Assembly (NCBI RefSeq): GCF_012974865.1
Contig: NZ_CP043633.1
Location: 1,116,001-1,180,000, forward strand
DNA: 64,000 nucleotides
DNA from: Nonlabens sp. Ci31
Lineage (GTDB): Bacteria > Bacteroidota > Bacteroidia > Flavobacteriales > Flavobacteriaceae
Reading direction: 5' to 3'
Made by a program: the position numbers and the translations under genes. Below the pieces are notes generated by a model that made no database searches, was not told the DNA's origin, and saw only the letters and a program-made list of their open reading frames with translations. Positions within the stretch are counted from its first letter, which is position 1; each line of letters starts with the position of its first letter. Shown one piece after another: positions 18,070-26,458 of the stretch.

Positions 18070-18591
18070 ATGATAAAGATGTTTAGTAAGGAATTTTGGA
18101 TAATGGCAGTTGGATTTGGAGTTCCAATGTGGATAATAATGACCCTATTTATGGGAGTCACTGATGAGGTTTCACTTAAGCTATTTGCAGTCAACTTCAT
18201 AGCTTTCGTATTAATTGCGGGACCATTATTTGCTACGGTATTGGTTTTATTTGCTAGGTATTCTTTTAAGAAAGTTAGCATAAGTATTCCTGAAAATGAG
18301 ACGCTAATTAAAGAATTTGGAGCTAATCTTTATAAAGGTAAAGAAGGCGTAGGAGGAAAAATTGCTTTAACTGATAAAAGTGTCATTTTCAAATCTCATA
18401 AAGTAAACATCCAAACAGGAGAAACACGTATCAATATTCAATACATTTCAGATTTTAAGATCAAAAATCGAGTATTCAACCTCCTAAACAATGAAATTAC
18501 TTTAACCACTATTGATAAGGATTATCGATTTATTATTCAAGATCGAGATCATTTTATAGAAGAATTAAAGAGGCTGAATACCAGTATTTAG
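18070..18591 (+). CDS. Membrane-anchored GRAM/PH-like domain protein
   Basis: This 173-residue protein has two predicted membrane helices at about 10-30 and 38-62 (FWIMAVGFGVPMWIIMTLFM; FAVNFIAFVLIAGPLFATVL). A cytosolic GRAM-like beta domain follows: SIPENETLIKEFGANLYKGK, GGKIALTDKSVIFKSHKVN, ISDFKIKNRVFNLLNNEITL and a closing helix. The pattern 'E.vi...~A~.~~G....G.L~LT~.~liF~~' is typical of bacterial GRAM proteins. The domain probably binds lipid headgroups or protein at the membrane; no specific role is known. It stands alone between two decayed genes. The annotated ATG could be replaced by the ATG three codons later (MFSKEF). Confidence 0.65.
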   Translation: MIKMFSKEFWIMAVGFGVPMWIIMTLFMGVTDEVSLKLFAVNFIAFVLIAGPLFATVLVLFARYSFKKVSISIPENETLIKEFGANLYKGKEGVGGKIALTDKSVIFKSHKVNIQTGETRINIQYISDFKIKNRVFNLLNNEITLTTIDKDYRFIIQDRDHFIEELKRLNTSI

Positions 18592-18780
18592 AAGAATCTA
18601 TCATCGCCTCAAACACTTTTAATTCTTAGCAAAGCTGAGCAACTTGTTTTCCACTTCGGCAAGTTCAATGCAGCGCCTTTGTCTTAAGGGCAAAGCTATA
18701 TGGCGGGTAGATTATAGAATTGAAAACACATTAAAATGTCATTCTGGTGCAGAGTGGAATTGCTTAGAATGTTCTTGCTA

Positions 18781-19116
18781 CTATTTATCTTTGAATTTTA
18801 ATCTAACCACTAGATAGCATAAAAACGTTGCTAAAGCCGGTAATCCAATTGACACTGTATTTATCCAAATCATATTTTTTGAATAAGCAAAGTTAGACAC
18901 AATTAGAAGTACCTATGCGGTTGCTAAAATAAATATTAAAACAAGAAATAGTTTTCCCTTTAGGTTAATTTTTAATTGCAGCTGTAGTACAACGAAAACA
19001 GTAAGAATAAATAATTCAACACCTAAAAAAGGTACAATTTCATTACCGCTTGCAAAACTTAATGAAGGAAAGAAAAGTAATATAACTAAGTATATCCTTT
19101 CTGTTATAGTCTTCAT
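18781..19116 (-). pseudogene. Small membrane protein gene interrupted by an in-frame TAG
   Basis: The frame opens at ATG 19116 (MKTITERIYLVILLFFPSLS) and reaches TAG at 18913-18915 after 67 codons. It then stays open for 43 more codons (VLLIVSNFAYSKNMIWINTV, then a further hydrophobic helix ending RLKFKDK) to TAG at 18781. Both parts are strongly hydrophobic, with about four membrane segments in all, so one point mutation seems to have split a gene of about 110 codons. The start overlaps the stop of the upstream GT9 gene (ATGA), so it was part of that operon. No family was recognised. Genuine readthrough or a short functional product cannot be excluded. Confidence 0.55.
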
Positions 19117-20141
19117 TCCAAAACTTCCTTCAACCGTTCTATAACAGCTTTTATCTTAATAGTATCAGTCACATCTTCATAGCCGGTTACCATTTTATTC
19201 CCAAAAACAGAAGTTGGAATCAATGGAAATTGCTCGCGATTTGCCGTGAGTTGGTTTTCCTGTGGTTGTGCATAAGGTGCAAAACCTGCATAAGGATGTG
19301 TGTTTCCCCATAAAGTAATGACAGGAACACCATATAGAGCTGCGAGGTGGCCGTTACCACTGTCCATAGCAATCATCGCGTCTAGATTAGAGATAACGGC
19401 TAGTTCGTTTTTAAAATTTGTGGTACCAGCGAGGTTGATCACATTTTTATAAGAATTTGCGATGTCTTTTAATTGTTCTGTTTCTTTTTTCCCACCACCT
19501 AAAAGTAAGATACTAGCTTGATCGTTTTGTGCTATTTCCTTGACCATCTCTTTAGCCTTTTGTAGTGTAATGGCTTTATTCTGGTGTGCAGCAAAAGGGG
19601 CAAAACCTATCCATTTGGAAGAATTAAGGCTTATTTGCTCCTGAATTTGAGGTAAAAGGCTCTGTTTAGGTAAAAACTCGGTTCCTTTTAATTTAATATT
19701 AAAACCCAAATCCCTGAGCACATCTGCATAGCGTTCTGTACTGTGTTTTAAGGGCTGGAAGAAGTCAGGGTCGTTGATCAGTTTCTTTTTATCAGCGCGC
19801 CCTTTGTCGATTTTGGCTTTGGGAATTCCTTTAAGAAAAGCACGTAAGATCTTACTGCGCAGTACATTGTGAAAATCAGCTACAGCATGGATTTCTAGTG
19901 CTTTTATTTTTCTAGAAAGTTTATAAAGACCAGAAATTCCTTTATGGATTCCATCGACATCTGCTTCTATAAAAGTGATGTCTGGAATATGCTCGAGGAT
20001 GGAACGGAATCGCTTTCGCGAAAGCGCAACGATCTCTACACTTGGGTAATCTCTTTTTAAAGCTAGTAAAACAGGAACGCACATCGCCACATCGCCCATA
20101 GCGCTTAGTCTAATGATGAGTATGCGTTGAGGTAGCGGCAT
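19113..20141 (-). CDS. Glycosyltransferase family 9 (ADP-heptose:LPS heptosyltransferase-like)
   Basis: This 342-residue enzyme has the GT9 start ILIIRLSAMGDVAMCVPVLL and the nucleotide-sugar site near the C-terminus (AMDSGNGHLAALYGVPVITL with the following WGNTHPY). GT9 enzymes add heptose or related sugars to the LPS inner core on the cytoplasmic side of the membrane; the sugar used here is not determined. It lies 3 bp after the DUF4254 gene, a pairing common in Bacteroidota, and overlaps a small membrane protein gene downstream. LSRKR at about residue 40 comes from an exact copy of the 16-bp palindrome (20011-20026). The length is normal for the family. Confidence 0.88.
   Translation of the reverse strand: MPLPQRILIIRLSAMGDVAMCVPVLLALKRDYPSVEIVALSRKRFRSILEHIPDITFIEADVDGIHKGISGLYKLSRKIKALEIHAVADFHNVLRSKILRAFLKGIPKAKIDKGRADKKKLINDPDFFQPLKHSTERYADVLRDLGFNIKLKGTEFLPKQSLLPQIQEQISLNSSKWIGFAPFAAHQNKAITLQKAKEMVKEIAQNDQASILLLGGGKKETEQLKDIANSYKNVINLAGTTNFKNELAVISNLDAMIAMDSGNGHLAALYGVPVITLWGNTHPYAGFAPYAQPQENQLTANREQFPLIPTSVFGNKMVTGYEDVTDTIKIKAVIERLKEVLE
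20011..20026. repeat. 16-bp palindrome copy 7
   Basis: Exact copy. Inside the GT9 gene, read as LSRKR. Confidence 0.9.
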
Positions 20142-20144
20142 GAA

Positions 20145-20753
20145 TTATTTTAAAGCTCTGAGTACTGGATTAAGTTCGTCGTCATTGTACATTTTCATCT
20201 GCTTATACACTTTCATGTACTTGTTTCCTTTAGAGATATCTTCTAACAATTGATCAAGCGCAGTGGATAAATCAATGCGTTGCTCTAGAAGAATGTCCAG
20301 TTTCTTTTGACAAGTGTTGATATGTTCTGAGGAAGCATCTGTACGAGTTGCTTCTTCATTCATATGGTATATTTTCAATGCTAGAATAGACATGCGGTCT
20401 ACTGCCCATGCAGGACTTTCTGTATTGATAGTAGCAGCATCTTTAATTTTCACATCGATGTATTGGTCTAGAAAGTAACCATCTATATATTCTACCATAT
20501 CGGTGCGATCTTGATTGCTCGCGTCGATTTTTCTTTTAAGAGTCAGTGCGGCAACAGGATCAATTTGCGGGTCTCTAATAATGTCTTCATAATGCCATTG
20601 AACGGTATCAATCCAGCATTTGCGATACAGTAAATGCTCTATAAGATGTGTATTGCGGTCGTAAGGGTTTTCAAAACTCTGATCTACCGTATTTACAACA
20701 TGGTATTTATCGATAACAGTTTGGAAAATTTTATTGGCTTTATTCGAAAACAT
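20145..20753 (-). CDS. DUF4254 domain-containing protein
   Basis: This all-helical soluble protein of about 202 residues belongs to DUF4254. Recognisable segments are NPYDRNTHLIEHLLYRKCWI, DTVQWHYEDIIRDPQIDP, NQDRTDMVEYIDGYF and SPAWAVDRMSILALKIYHM. I chose the ATG at 20751-20753 (MFSNKANKIF). The alternative TTG seven codons upstream overlaps a -7-like promoter box. DUF4254 genes are usually fused to or next to GT9 heptosyltransferase genes, as here (3 bp apart). A role in LPS core assembly is inferred from that linkage only. Confidence 0.8.
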   Translation of the reverse strand: MFSNKANKIFQTVIDKYHVVNTVDQSFENPYDRNTHLIEHLLYRKCWIDTVQWHYEDIIRDPQIDPVAALTLKRKIDASNQDRTDMVEYIDGYFLDQYIDVKIKDAATINTESPAWAVDRMSILALKIYHMNEEATRTDASSEHINTCQKKLDILLEQRIDLSTALDQLLEDISKGNKYMKVYKQMKMYNDDELNPVLRALK

Positions 20754-20771
20754 AATTATAATTTTATAATG

Positions 20772-20779
20772 CAAATATA
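20772..20779 (-). promoter_or_regulatory. Bacteroidota -7-type box for the DUF4254-GT9 operon
   Basis: The minus strand reads TATATTTG, a match to TAnnTTTG, 18 bp before the ATG at 20753. No TTG is seen at the usual upstream spacing, so only half of the promoter is supported. Its position argues for the downstream ATG as the start. Confidence 0.35.
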
Positions 20780-20795
20780 AAGATTTACAAGCGCT

Positions 20796-21692
20796 CTAGA
20801 ATCTGAGAAAAAAGAGAATCAGCATACCGATAAATGGAACCCATAGGAGTGTTTCTTTAATGACCTTATCCTCCGTTTCTTGTATAAATCTAGCAATAAA
20901 TATAGCTATCACGGGCAGCAAAAATAGCGCGATACTATCTATCACTAAAAATACAGATCCACAAACCCCGGCAAATCCTAATATAGAAAATCGAGATCGT
21001 GCACTTAATGAGATGTTGGGAAAACCGAGTAAGATTGCCATGGAAAAAAGAAAGCCTGCTCCTCCTAAAATTAAAGAAACGATAGTAGATAGTGACCATT
21101 TATTGGTCAAGTAATCAAAATTATAATCAAACCTTTCAAACATTTGAAGCAAGTAATCAGTTCCTATAAATTGGTCATAAGTAAAAGTGAGCAAGGCTAC
21201 ACAACTAGCGGCAATAAAAGGAACCGTCCAGTATTTCATATTATTAAAAGCATAAAGAATTATACTTATAAATATGATTAGGAAGAGTAACGAACTCCAC
21301 GAATAACATATCGCAGCGAGGGCTATCCAAAAAGAGGCATCAAATATTTTTTTAACCAGTCCACGGCCAGTGCGCATACTGAGCAACCTTCTCAATGCGA
21401 GAAGAAAAAACAGATAAGCAGTAAAAGCTTCCACACTAGTCGAATATAAAGCCCCTATTACAAGCAAACAACTATGAATCCATAAAGAATAGGAGTTGTT
21501 TTGAGTGAGGTTATTTTTAAGAGTGGTCAATTGGAATAGAGCTATAGAACCTACAGCAACAAAAGGAATCCATATCAAACGCCAACCTAAATAAGGATCA
21601 TGAACTACAAAATATCCAAGCAGGAACCCCACCATCAAAAAAGTGATGATGAAATGAAGGGGTTTACTCGTCTTAAAAAAGCTGGTAAGCAT
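20796..21692 (-). CDS. DUF6427 family multi-pass membrane protein
   Basis: This 298-residue protein consists mostly of hydrophobic helices (about nine segments), for example LHFIITFLMVGFLLGYFVV, SLWIHSCLLVIGALYSTSV and ALFLLPVIAIFIARFIQ. It matches the Flavobacteriia family DUF6427, whose members usually sit between the DUF4254/GT9 genes and purD, as seen here. It is 42 bp upstream of the DUF4254 start. The context suggests an envelope function, perhaps related to lipid-linked sugar handling, but nothing in the sequence shows catalytic residues. The start ATG begins MLTSFFKTSKPL. Confidence 0.75.
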   Translation of the reverse strand: MLTSFFKTSKPLHFIITFLMVGFLLGYFVVHDPYLGWRLIWIPFVAVGSIALFQLTTLKNNLTQNNSYSLWIHSCLLVIGALYSTSVEAFTAYLFFLLALRRLLSMRTGRGLVKKIFDASFWIALAAICYSWSSLLFLIIFISIILYAFNNMKYWTVPFIAASCVALLTFTYDQFIGTDYLLQMFERFDYNFDYLTNKWSLSTIVSLILGGAGFLFSMAILLGFPNISLSARSRFSILGFAGVCGSVFLVIDSIALFLLPVIAIFIARFIQETEDKVIKETLLWVPFIGMLILFFLRF

Positions 21693-21705
21693 AGAGATTT
21701 TTGAC

Positions 21706-21713
21706 TATTTTTG
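21706..21713 (+). promoter_or_regulatory. Bacteroidota -7-type box upstream of the DUF6341 gene
   Basis: TATTTTTG matches TAnnTTTG and lies 25 bp before the ATG at 21739. A clear -33 TTG at the standard spacing was not found. Confidence 0.35.
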
Positions 21714-21738
21714 CAGTCGCAACAAGCAATTTACAGAA

Positions 21739-21960
21739 ATGGAAACTTTATTAGACGCAATAGTAAGCTTATTTGAACTTATTTTAATTCCTTTTGATGC
21801 TCTAAGAGAACTAGAGAGTGAAAGTTGGTTTGCAGCAAACGCCGTATCATGGATCGCAATTCTTATCCTAATAGCTGCTGTTGTTTACTGGATGTTACAA
21901 CTTAAAAAGTACGATAAGGATGAGGACAAAACTCAAACTGGTCACTCTTTCTTAGGATAA
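21739..21960 (+). CDS. DUF6341 family small membrane protein
   Basis: This 73-residue protein begins METLLDAIVSLFELILIPFD, has one clear membrane helix (WIAILILIAAVVYWMLQL, about residues 38-55) and ends in a charged tail (KKYDKDEDKTQTGHSFLG). It matches a short Flavobacteriia family found between the DUF6427 gene and purD; some databases have mislabelled such proteins. It is transcribed away from both neighbours' strand, with its own -7 box. No enzymatic residues are present and its function is unknown. Confidence 0.65.
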   Translation: METLLDAIVSLFELILIPFDALRELESESWFAANAVSWIAILILIAAVVYWMLQLKKYDKDEDKTQTGHSFLG

Positions 21961-21971
21961 TCAATTACTTT

Positions 21972-23240
21972 TTATAGGTCAAAACCTATATCCTTACGAT
22001 AGTACATCTTATCAAAATGTAGTTTCTCTACATTTTGGTAGGATTTTTTTAGTGCCTGTTTGAAATCGTTTCCGTAGCTAGTTACCGCCATAACACGTCC
22101 ACCGTTAGTTACTATTTTCCCTTCTTTTAGAGTCGTACCTGCATGAAAAACGATGCTGTCTTCTACATTTTTCAACCCAGAGATTTCCATTCCTTTGTCA
22201 TAGGCTTCTGGATAGCCGCCTGCTACACACATAACAGTGGTCGCACTTCTGGAATCTATAGTGAGCTTTTCTTTGTGTAGTTCCGCTTTCGCGAAAGCGT
22301 GCAAATGAGCCAGCAAATCACTTGAAATACGAGGCAAGACTACTTCGGTCTCTGGATCGCCCATTCTTACATTATACTCGATGACTTCAGGTGCTCCATT
22401 CACAATCATCAAACCGATGAATACAAAACCTTTATAAACGATACCTTCTTTTGCAAAACCTTCAACAGTAGGTTTTATCACCAGATCTTCTATTTTTTGC
22501 ATCAACGTATCGTCTGCAAAAGGAACTGGAGAGACAGCGCCCATACCACCAGTATTTAGTCCTGTGTCTCCTTCACCTATGCGTTTGTAATCCTTTGCAG
22601 TAGGCATCACTTTATAGGAGACACCATCAGTCATGACAAAAACACTCATCTCAATGCCATCAAGAAATTCTTCTATGACTACTTTATGAGACGCAGCACC
22701 AAATTTCCCGCTTACCAGCATTTCCTCAAGAGATTCTTTTGCTTCCTCAGCTTGCGGGATGATAAGTACTCCTTTACCGCCAGCAAGTCCATCTGCTTTA
22801 AGTACATATGGTGGTTTCAGACGGTCTATAAAAGCCATTCCTTCTTTTAAGGTCTCTTTTGTAAAACTCTGATAAGCTGCTGTAGGAATATTGTTGCGCT
22901 GCATAAATTCCTTTGCAAATTCTTTAGAACCTTCTAGAACCGCAGCTTGTTTAGAGGGGCCTATAACATTGATATGTTGTAACTCTTCTGTCTGGAAATA
23001 ATCGTAAATACCTTCTACAAGAGGCGCTTCTGGACCTACGATAACCATAGAAATCCCTCTCTCAAGAACAAAGGCTTTGATAGCAGGAAAGTCGGTAATT
23101 CCTAGATCTACATTTGTTGCAATTTTCTGAGTTCCAGCGTTTCCTGGAGCGACAAATAAGTTGGTAAGAAGAGGACTTTTAATGATCGAGTGTGCAAAAG
23201 CGTGCTCGCGGCCACCGCTTCCTAAAAGGAGAACATTCAT
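21972..23240 (-). CDS. purD: Phosphoribosylamine-glycine ligase
   Basis: This 422-residue ATP-grasp enzyme catalyses the second step of de novo purine synthesis, joining glycine to 5-phosphoribosylamine. It begins MNVLLLGSGGREHAFAHSI, has the ATP-grasp loop LKADGLAGGKGVLI, the metal-site segment VIEYNVRMGDPETEVVLPR and TGGMGAVSP. Length and motif order are normal. HAFAKAE near residue 315 is encoded by an exact palindrome copy (22284-22299) in the C-terminal lobe, where purD sequences tolerate variation. It is monocistronic in this window and faces the DUF6341 gene tail to tail (11-bp gap). Confidence 0.95.
   Translation of the reverse strand: MNVLLLGSGGREHAFAHSIIKSPLLTNLFVAPGNAGTQKIATNVDLGITDFPAIKAFVLERGISMVIVGPEAPLVEGIYDYFQTEELQHINVIGPSKQAAVLEGSKEFAKEFMQRNNIPTAAYQSFTKETLKEGMAFIDRLKPPYVLKADGLAGGKGVLIIPQAEEAKESLEEMLVSGKFGAASHKVVIEEFLDGIEMSVFVMTDGVSYKVMPTAKDYKRIGEGDTGLNTGGMGAVSPVPFADDTLMQKIEDLVIKPTVEGFAKEGIVYKGFVFIGLMIVNGAPEVIEYNVRMGDPETEVVLPRISSDLLAHLHAFAKAELHKEKLTIDSRSATTVMCVAGGYPEAYDKGMEISGLKNVEDSIVFHAGTTLKEGKIVTNGGRVMAVTSYGNDFKQALKKSYQNVEKLHFDKMYYRKDIGFDL
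22284..22299. repeat. 16-bp palindrome copy 8
   Basis: Exact copy. Inside purD, read as AFAKA. Confidence 0.9.
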
Positions 23241-23362
23241 AGGTTGTGTTTATAGAACACAAAAATAAGTTTTTGTCAAATTGAATAGCAAAGAAGTACC
23301 ATACTTTATTCAATAGTTATATGATAGTCGTAAAATTCTAATCATTTAATTTTGTAACTTGT

Positions 23363-23560
23363 ATGAAAATAAGAATGACGTTGACGAAAGAGAAAATATT
23401 AGAAAGTTTAAAAAATTCACCCAAAGAATTTGAAATGGACGATTTTCTAGAAGGTCTGTTTTTGATTGAAAAAATAGAAAAATCTCGGGAGCAAGCCAGA
23501 AATATATAGGTTCACCCTCATGAAGAAATGCAGAAAATTATAAAGTCTTGGTCTCAATAG
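23363..23560 (+). pseudogene. Antitoxin of a RelE/ParE-type system, with internal stop
   Basis: The frame runs from ATG 23363 (MKIRMTLTKEKILESLKNSP, then EFEMDDFLEGLFLIEKIEK) to TAG at 23507-23509, and continues as VHPHEEMQKIIKSWSQ to TAG at 23558. The continued tail, with HEE..K.I..W, is the usual C-terminus of short toxin-binding antitoxins, where a kinase-like 'vsHEEv...i.kW' motif precedes the toxin gene. One nonsense mutation thus removes the toxin-neutralising tail. The toxin frame begins at once after it. Confidence 0.6.
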
Positions 23561-23851
23561 TTTGGACTTATACAGCAAAGGAAGATTTAAAGTCTATATA
23601 TGATTTTTATTGCAATAGATTCTTTTTGTTATGCCGATGGCAAAGTTGATAAAATTCAAAAAGGGATGTGGACCCTTAGAAATGAACCTAATCTAGGCAA
23701 AATGGCAACTGAAAACAACAATTTTACTCTTAGAGAATTAGCTGCTGGTAATTATAGAGTCATTTATGAAGTCAAAAATACCGATTGTATAGAAATAATT
23801 TTTATTCATCAGGGAGCGCGAGATTCAAATAAAAGATTCAAAAAACTATAA
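23560..23851 (+). pseudogene. RelE/ParE-family toxin gene with frameshift
   Basis: The first frame gives VWTYTAKEDLKSIYDFY and stops after about 20 residues. The shifted frame from about 23600 gives YADGKVDKIQKGMWTLRNEP, NLGKMATENNNFTLRELAAG, NYRVIYEVKNTDCIEIIFIH and QGARDSN to TAA at 23849. The order (W..A..DL..I..., kI......L...P..G......RELA.GNYRVIYEV, I.....H.aRD) is that of RelE/ParE ribonuclease or gyrase toxins of about 95 residues. A frameshift in the 23605-23640 interval and the loss of a normal start codon (ATA precedes GTT) make it dead. The 83-codon ORF at 23600 is only its C-terminal part. Confidence 0.65.
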
Positions 23852-23854
23852 TAA

Positions 23855-25141
23855 GTGCCTGTAAAACTCTTCGACACCATATTAAAGCTGCAAGGTTTTG
23901 AGATCGACAAAGCGCGTACTGCTTTTGATATATCAGATTCAGGCGATATAGAAAACCGCAAACAAGCTATAGTAAAACACCACTTCACCAACAATCATTT
24001 TTACAATAGCCTTGTAACTGATAAAACAGTTTCTTGGGAAGAATTACCTGTTTTAACCAAACAAAACTTACAGCAAGCCTTGCACAAGCGATTGAGTAAA
24101 GGCTTTACCACAAAAAATATCTTCAAAGGGAAAACTAGCGGTTCCAGCGGTCAGCCTTTTACATATGCTAAAGATAAATATGCACATGCGATGACGTGGG
24201 CAGCTTTTCATAAAGCCTATAAGCAACATGGAGTTGATTTAAACACTTCATTACAAGCACGTTTTTATGGCATTCCACTAAGCGGAAAAGGAAGGTATAT
24301 AGAGCTTGTTAAAGATTTTGTGAGTTATCGCAAACGCTTTCCTATTTTCAATATGAATGATGACGTCTTGGAAGGCTTTGTCCATCAGTTCGCAAAAAAT
24401 GACTTTGAATACATCAATGGTTATACCAGCAGTATTGTTTTACTGGCAAAATACTGTCAAAGTAAAAGTGTGGTTCTCAAAAGTATTTGTCCATCACTTA
24501 AAATAGGAATCGTTACCAGCGAAATGCTTTTCCCGGACGACCGATTGCTTTTAGAAGAATGGCTAGGAATTCCAATAATAAATGAATATGGAGCAAGCGA
24601 AGTAGGATTGATTGCCATGCAAAATGCAAAAGGGGATTTTGAAATCAACCAACAGAATCTTTATGTAGAAGTAGTTGATGAAGAAAACAGGCAAGTTCCT
24701 GATGGAGAACTAGGCAGCATTCTAGTCACCGATCTTTACAACAAAGCACATCCTATGATACGTTATGAAATTGGGGATCTGGGTAGTCTAGAAACCCTAC
24801 ATAACGGAACACGAGTTTTAAAAGACCTGCAAGGACGCACGAGTGATGTCGCTTTATTACCAAGTGGTAAAGTAGTTCCAGGATTGACTTTTTATTACGT
24901 GACTAAAGCCATTATCAAAGAAGACCTAGATATTCTAGAATTTATAGTCATTCAAAAAGAACCGGCTTCTTTTGAAATTCAATATGTGAGTAAAAGTGAT
25001 ATGGAGGATGCTCTGAAAAAGAAGATTCAAAACTCTATGGATGAGTATCTTGAGCCTGGTCTATCTGTTATTTATTCGAGACACAAGGTTCTTGATCGCA
25101 GTAAACGAGGGAAATTGAAGCAGTTTATCAGTGAGGTTTAG
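23855..25141 (+). CDS. PaaK/CapK-like adenylate-forming enzyme
   Basis: This 428-residue member of the phenylacetate-CoA ligase superfamily has the AMP-binding P-loop KTSGSSGQPF at about 94-103, NEYGASEVGLIAMQ at about 246-259, and the C-terminal-domain hinge region PMIRYEIGDLG at about 302-312. CapK-type relatives occur in capsule and exopolysaccharide loci, where they are thought to activate a carboxylate for transfer; the substrate is unknown. The start is GTG at 23855, three bases after the toxin remnant, because no ATG gives a complete N-terminus. Its position next to glycosyltransferase genes supports a polysaccharide role. Confidence 0.8.
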   Translation: MPVKLFDTILKLQGFEIDKARTAFDISDSGDIENRKQAIVKHHFTNNHFYNSLVTDKTVSWEELPVLTKQNLQQALHKRLSKGFTTKNIFKGKTSGSSGQPFTYAKDKYAHAMTWAAFHKAYKQHGVDLNTSLQARFYGIPLSGKGRYIELVKDFVSYRKRFPIFNMNDDVLEGFVHQFAKNDFEYINGYTSSIVLLAKYCQSKSVVLKSICPSLKIGIVTSEMLFPDDRLLLEEWLGIPIINEYGASEVGLIAMQNAKGDFEINQQNLYVEVVDEENRQVPDGELGSILVTDLYNKAHPMIRYEIGDLGSLETLHNGTRVLKDLQGRTSDVALLPSGKVVPGLTFYYVTKAIIKEDLDILEFIVIQKEPASFEIQYVSKSDMEDALKKKIQNSMDEYLEPGLSVIYSRHKVLDRSKRGKLKQFISEV

Positions 25142-25238
25142 TGCTAAGTGGAATAGTATTGTTTTAGCACATTAGAAAAGCACTTATTAAACGCAACTTT
25201 TTCACTAAATAAGTATCTTAAATAAAAGAATCTTAATC

Positions 25239-25679
25239 ATGAAAAACCCCCTATTATTTCTTCTAGTCTCCATAATATTTATAGCATGTAATAATGACGA
25301 TGATTCTACTTCAGTATCATATACATTAATCTCGGAAAATAATCTTAATGGCGGAGAAGGAATTCCCAAGCAAAACCTTGTAATAACAGACGATACTACT
25401 TGGAGTAATTTAATCACTTCTATGGATTCTGAAAACAACGTTTCTGACTCGTTTACGGAAACAACTATTGATTTCAGCACGTATACAGTTATTGCTGTTT
25501 TTGACGAAGTAAGACCTTCTAGCGCTTATGGTTTAGAAGTTGGTATTTTTCAAGATGTCTCTAATATTATTGTAGACGTAAATTATATCCGTTTTGGTGG
25601 AGGTGCGTTTACCATAGTCAAGCAACCTTTCTATATCGTTAAGATGGAAAACAGCAACTTACCTGTCCTTTTTCAATAG
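25239..25679 (+). CDS. PrcB_C-domain-like lipoprotein
   Basis: This 146-residue lipoprotein has signal MKNPLLFLLVSIIFIAC (cysteine 17) followed by the acidic NNDDD that directs many flavobacterial lipoproteins. The mature part has a beta-rich pattern: NLVITDDTTWSNLI, then IDFSTYTVIAVFDEVRPSSA, YGLEVGIFQD and PFYIVKMENSNLPVLF. This resembles the PrcB C-terminal domain of protease-complex proteins (tryptophan-containing helix, 'dFs...vi.v', 'yi.i' strand, 'Py.ivk..k...p..f'). The match is by pattern only. It stands alone between the adenylate enzyme and the convergent glycosyltransferase gene. Confidence 0.55.
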   Translation: MKNPLLFLLVSIIFIACNNDDDSTSVSYTLISENNLNGGEGIPKQNLVITDDTTWSNLITSMDSENNVSDSFTETTIDFSTYTVIAVFDEVRPSSAYGLEVGIFQDVSNIIVDVNYIRFGGGAFTIVKQPFYIVKMENSNLPVLFQ

Positions 25680-25681
25680 AA

Positions 25682-26458
25682 CTATTTCACTTTAGATAGT
25701 AATTTACTTTTCACAAAAAACTGCTCATAAAAAAACTGCAGCATCATCCAGCTACTTTTTAAGGTAGAATATCCTAAATGTGTTCTGTAAACGGCATAGT
25801 TGTATTTGATAAGATCTAACTTATTAGAAGATAAACCGTCACCTTTATGGTAACTAGCTATAGGTTTTTGAATTCCTATGGCAAATTCTGCTTTTTGAAT
25901 CACATCCAGCCACATGGCCCAATCTTGTCTTTTACGCAATGCTGGCATGTAGAATTTTCCTAGTTTTTTTGCGTTGTAAATCCCAGTAAGATTGCCTAAA
26001 TAATTGGCTTTTAAGAGTCTCTCAAAAGTCAGCTTTTCAAATACTTGATGAATAAATTCTGGCTGATCTGGGGATGATTTAAAAATTTCATAAGCGCCAT
26101 AACAAAAAGTAGCCTTCTGCTTTTTCATCGCATGAAGCTGTACTTCTAGTTTATGAGGTTTCCATAAATCGTCTGCATCTAAGAAAGCTATATAGGTGCC
26201 GGTTGCGGCTTCTATTCCTTTATTGCGAGTGATTCCAGCCCCAGAATTTGAAGTGTTTTTTAAGTTGATAAAAGTTAGTTCTGAAGAGGTGTTTTTTGCA
26301 GCATAAGCTTTCGCGAAAGCGTAACTACCATCAGCACTACCATCATCTACAACAATGATTTCTAACGGCCGATGCGTTTGTGCTAGAATACTGTCCAAGG
26401 ATTCTTTTATCGTTGTAAGGCTATTAAACGTAGGCGTTATGATAGAAACCAGACTCAT
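25682..26458 (-). CDS. Family 2 glycosyltransferase
   Basis: This 258-residue GT-A enzyme has the GT2 start VSIITPTFNSLTTIKESLDS, the nucleotide-binding IIVVDDGSADGS, NKGIEAATGTYIAFLDADDL with the DAD metal-binding motif at about 96-98, and a basic C-terminal region. It probably adds a sugar to a lipid-linked glycan at the inner membrane. It directly follows the sugar-phosphate transferase gene (no gap) in a minus-strand cluster, so the two likely build the same polysaccharide. YAFAKAY near residue 50 comes from a palindrome copy (26306-26321). Substrate specificity cannot be read. Confidence 0.87.
   Translation of the reverse strand: MSLVSIITPTFNSLTTIKESLDSILAQTHRPLEIIVVDDGSADGSYAFAKAYAAKNTSSELTFINLKNTSNSGAGITRNKGIEAATGTYIAFLDADDLWKPHKLEVQLHAMKKQKATFCYGAYEIFKSSPDQPEFIHQVFEKLTFERLLKANYLGNLTGIYNAKKLGKFYMPALRKRQDWAMWLDVIQKAEFAIGIQKPIASYHKGDGLSSNKLDLIKYNYAVYRTHLGYSTLKSSWMMLQFFYEQFFVKSKLLSKVK
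26306..26321. repeat. 16-bp palindrome copy 9
   Basis: AGCTTTCGCGAAAGCG; first base changed. Inside the GT2 gene, read as AFAKA. Confidence 0.85.
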
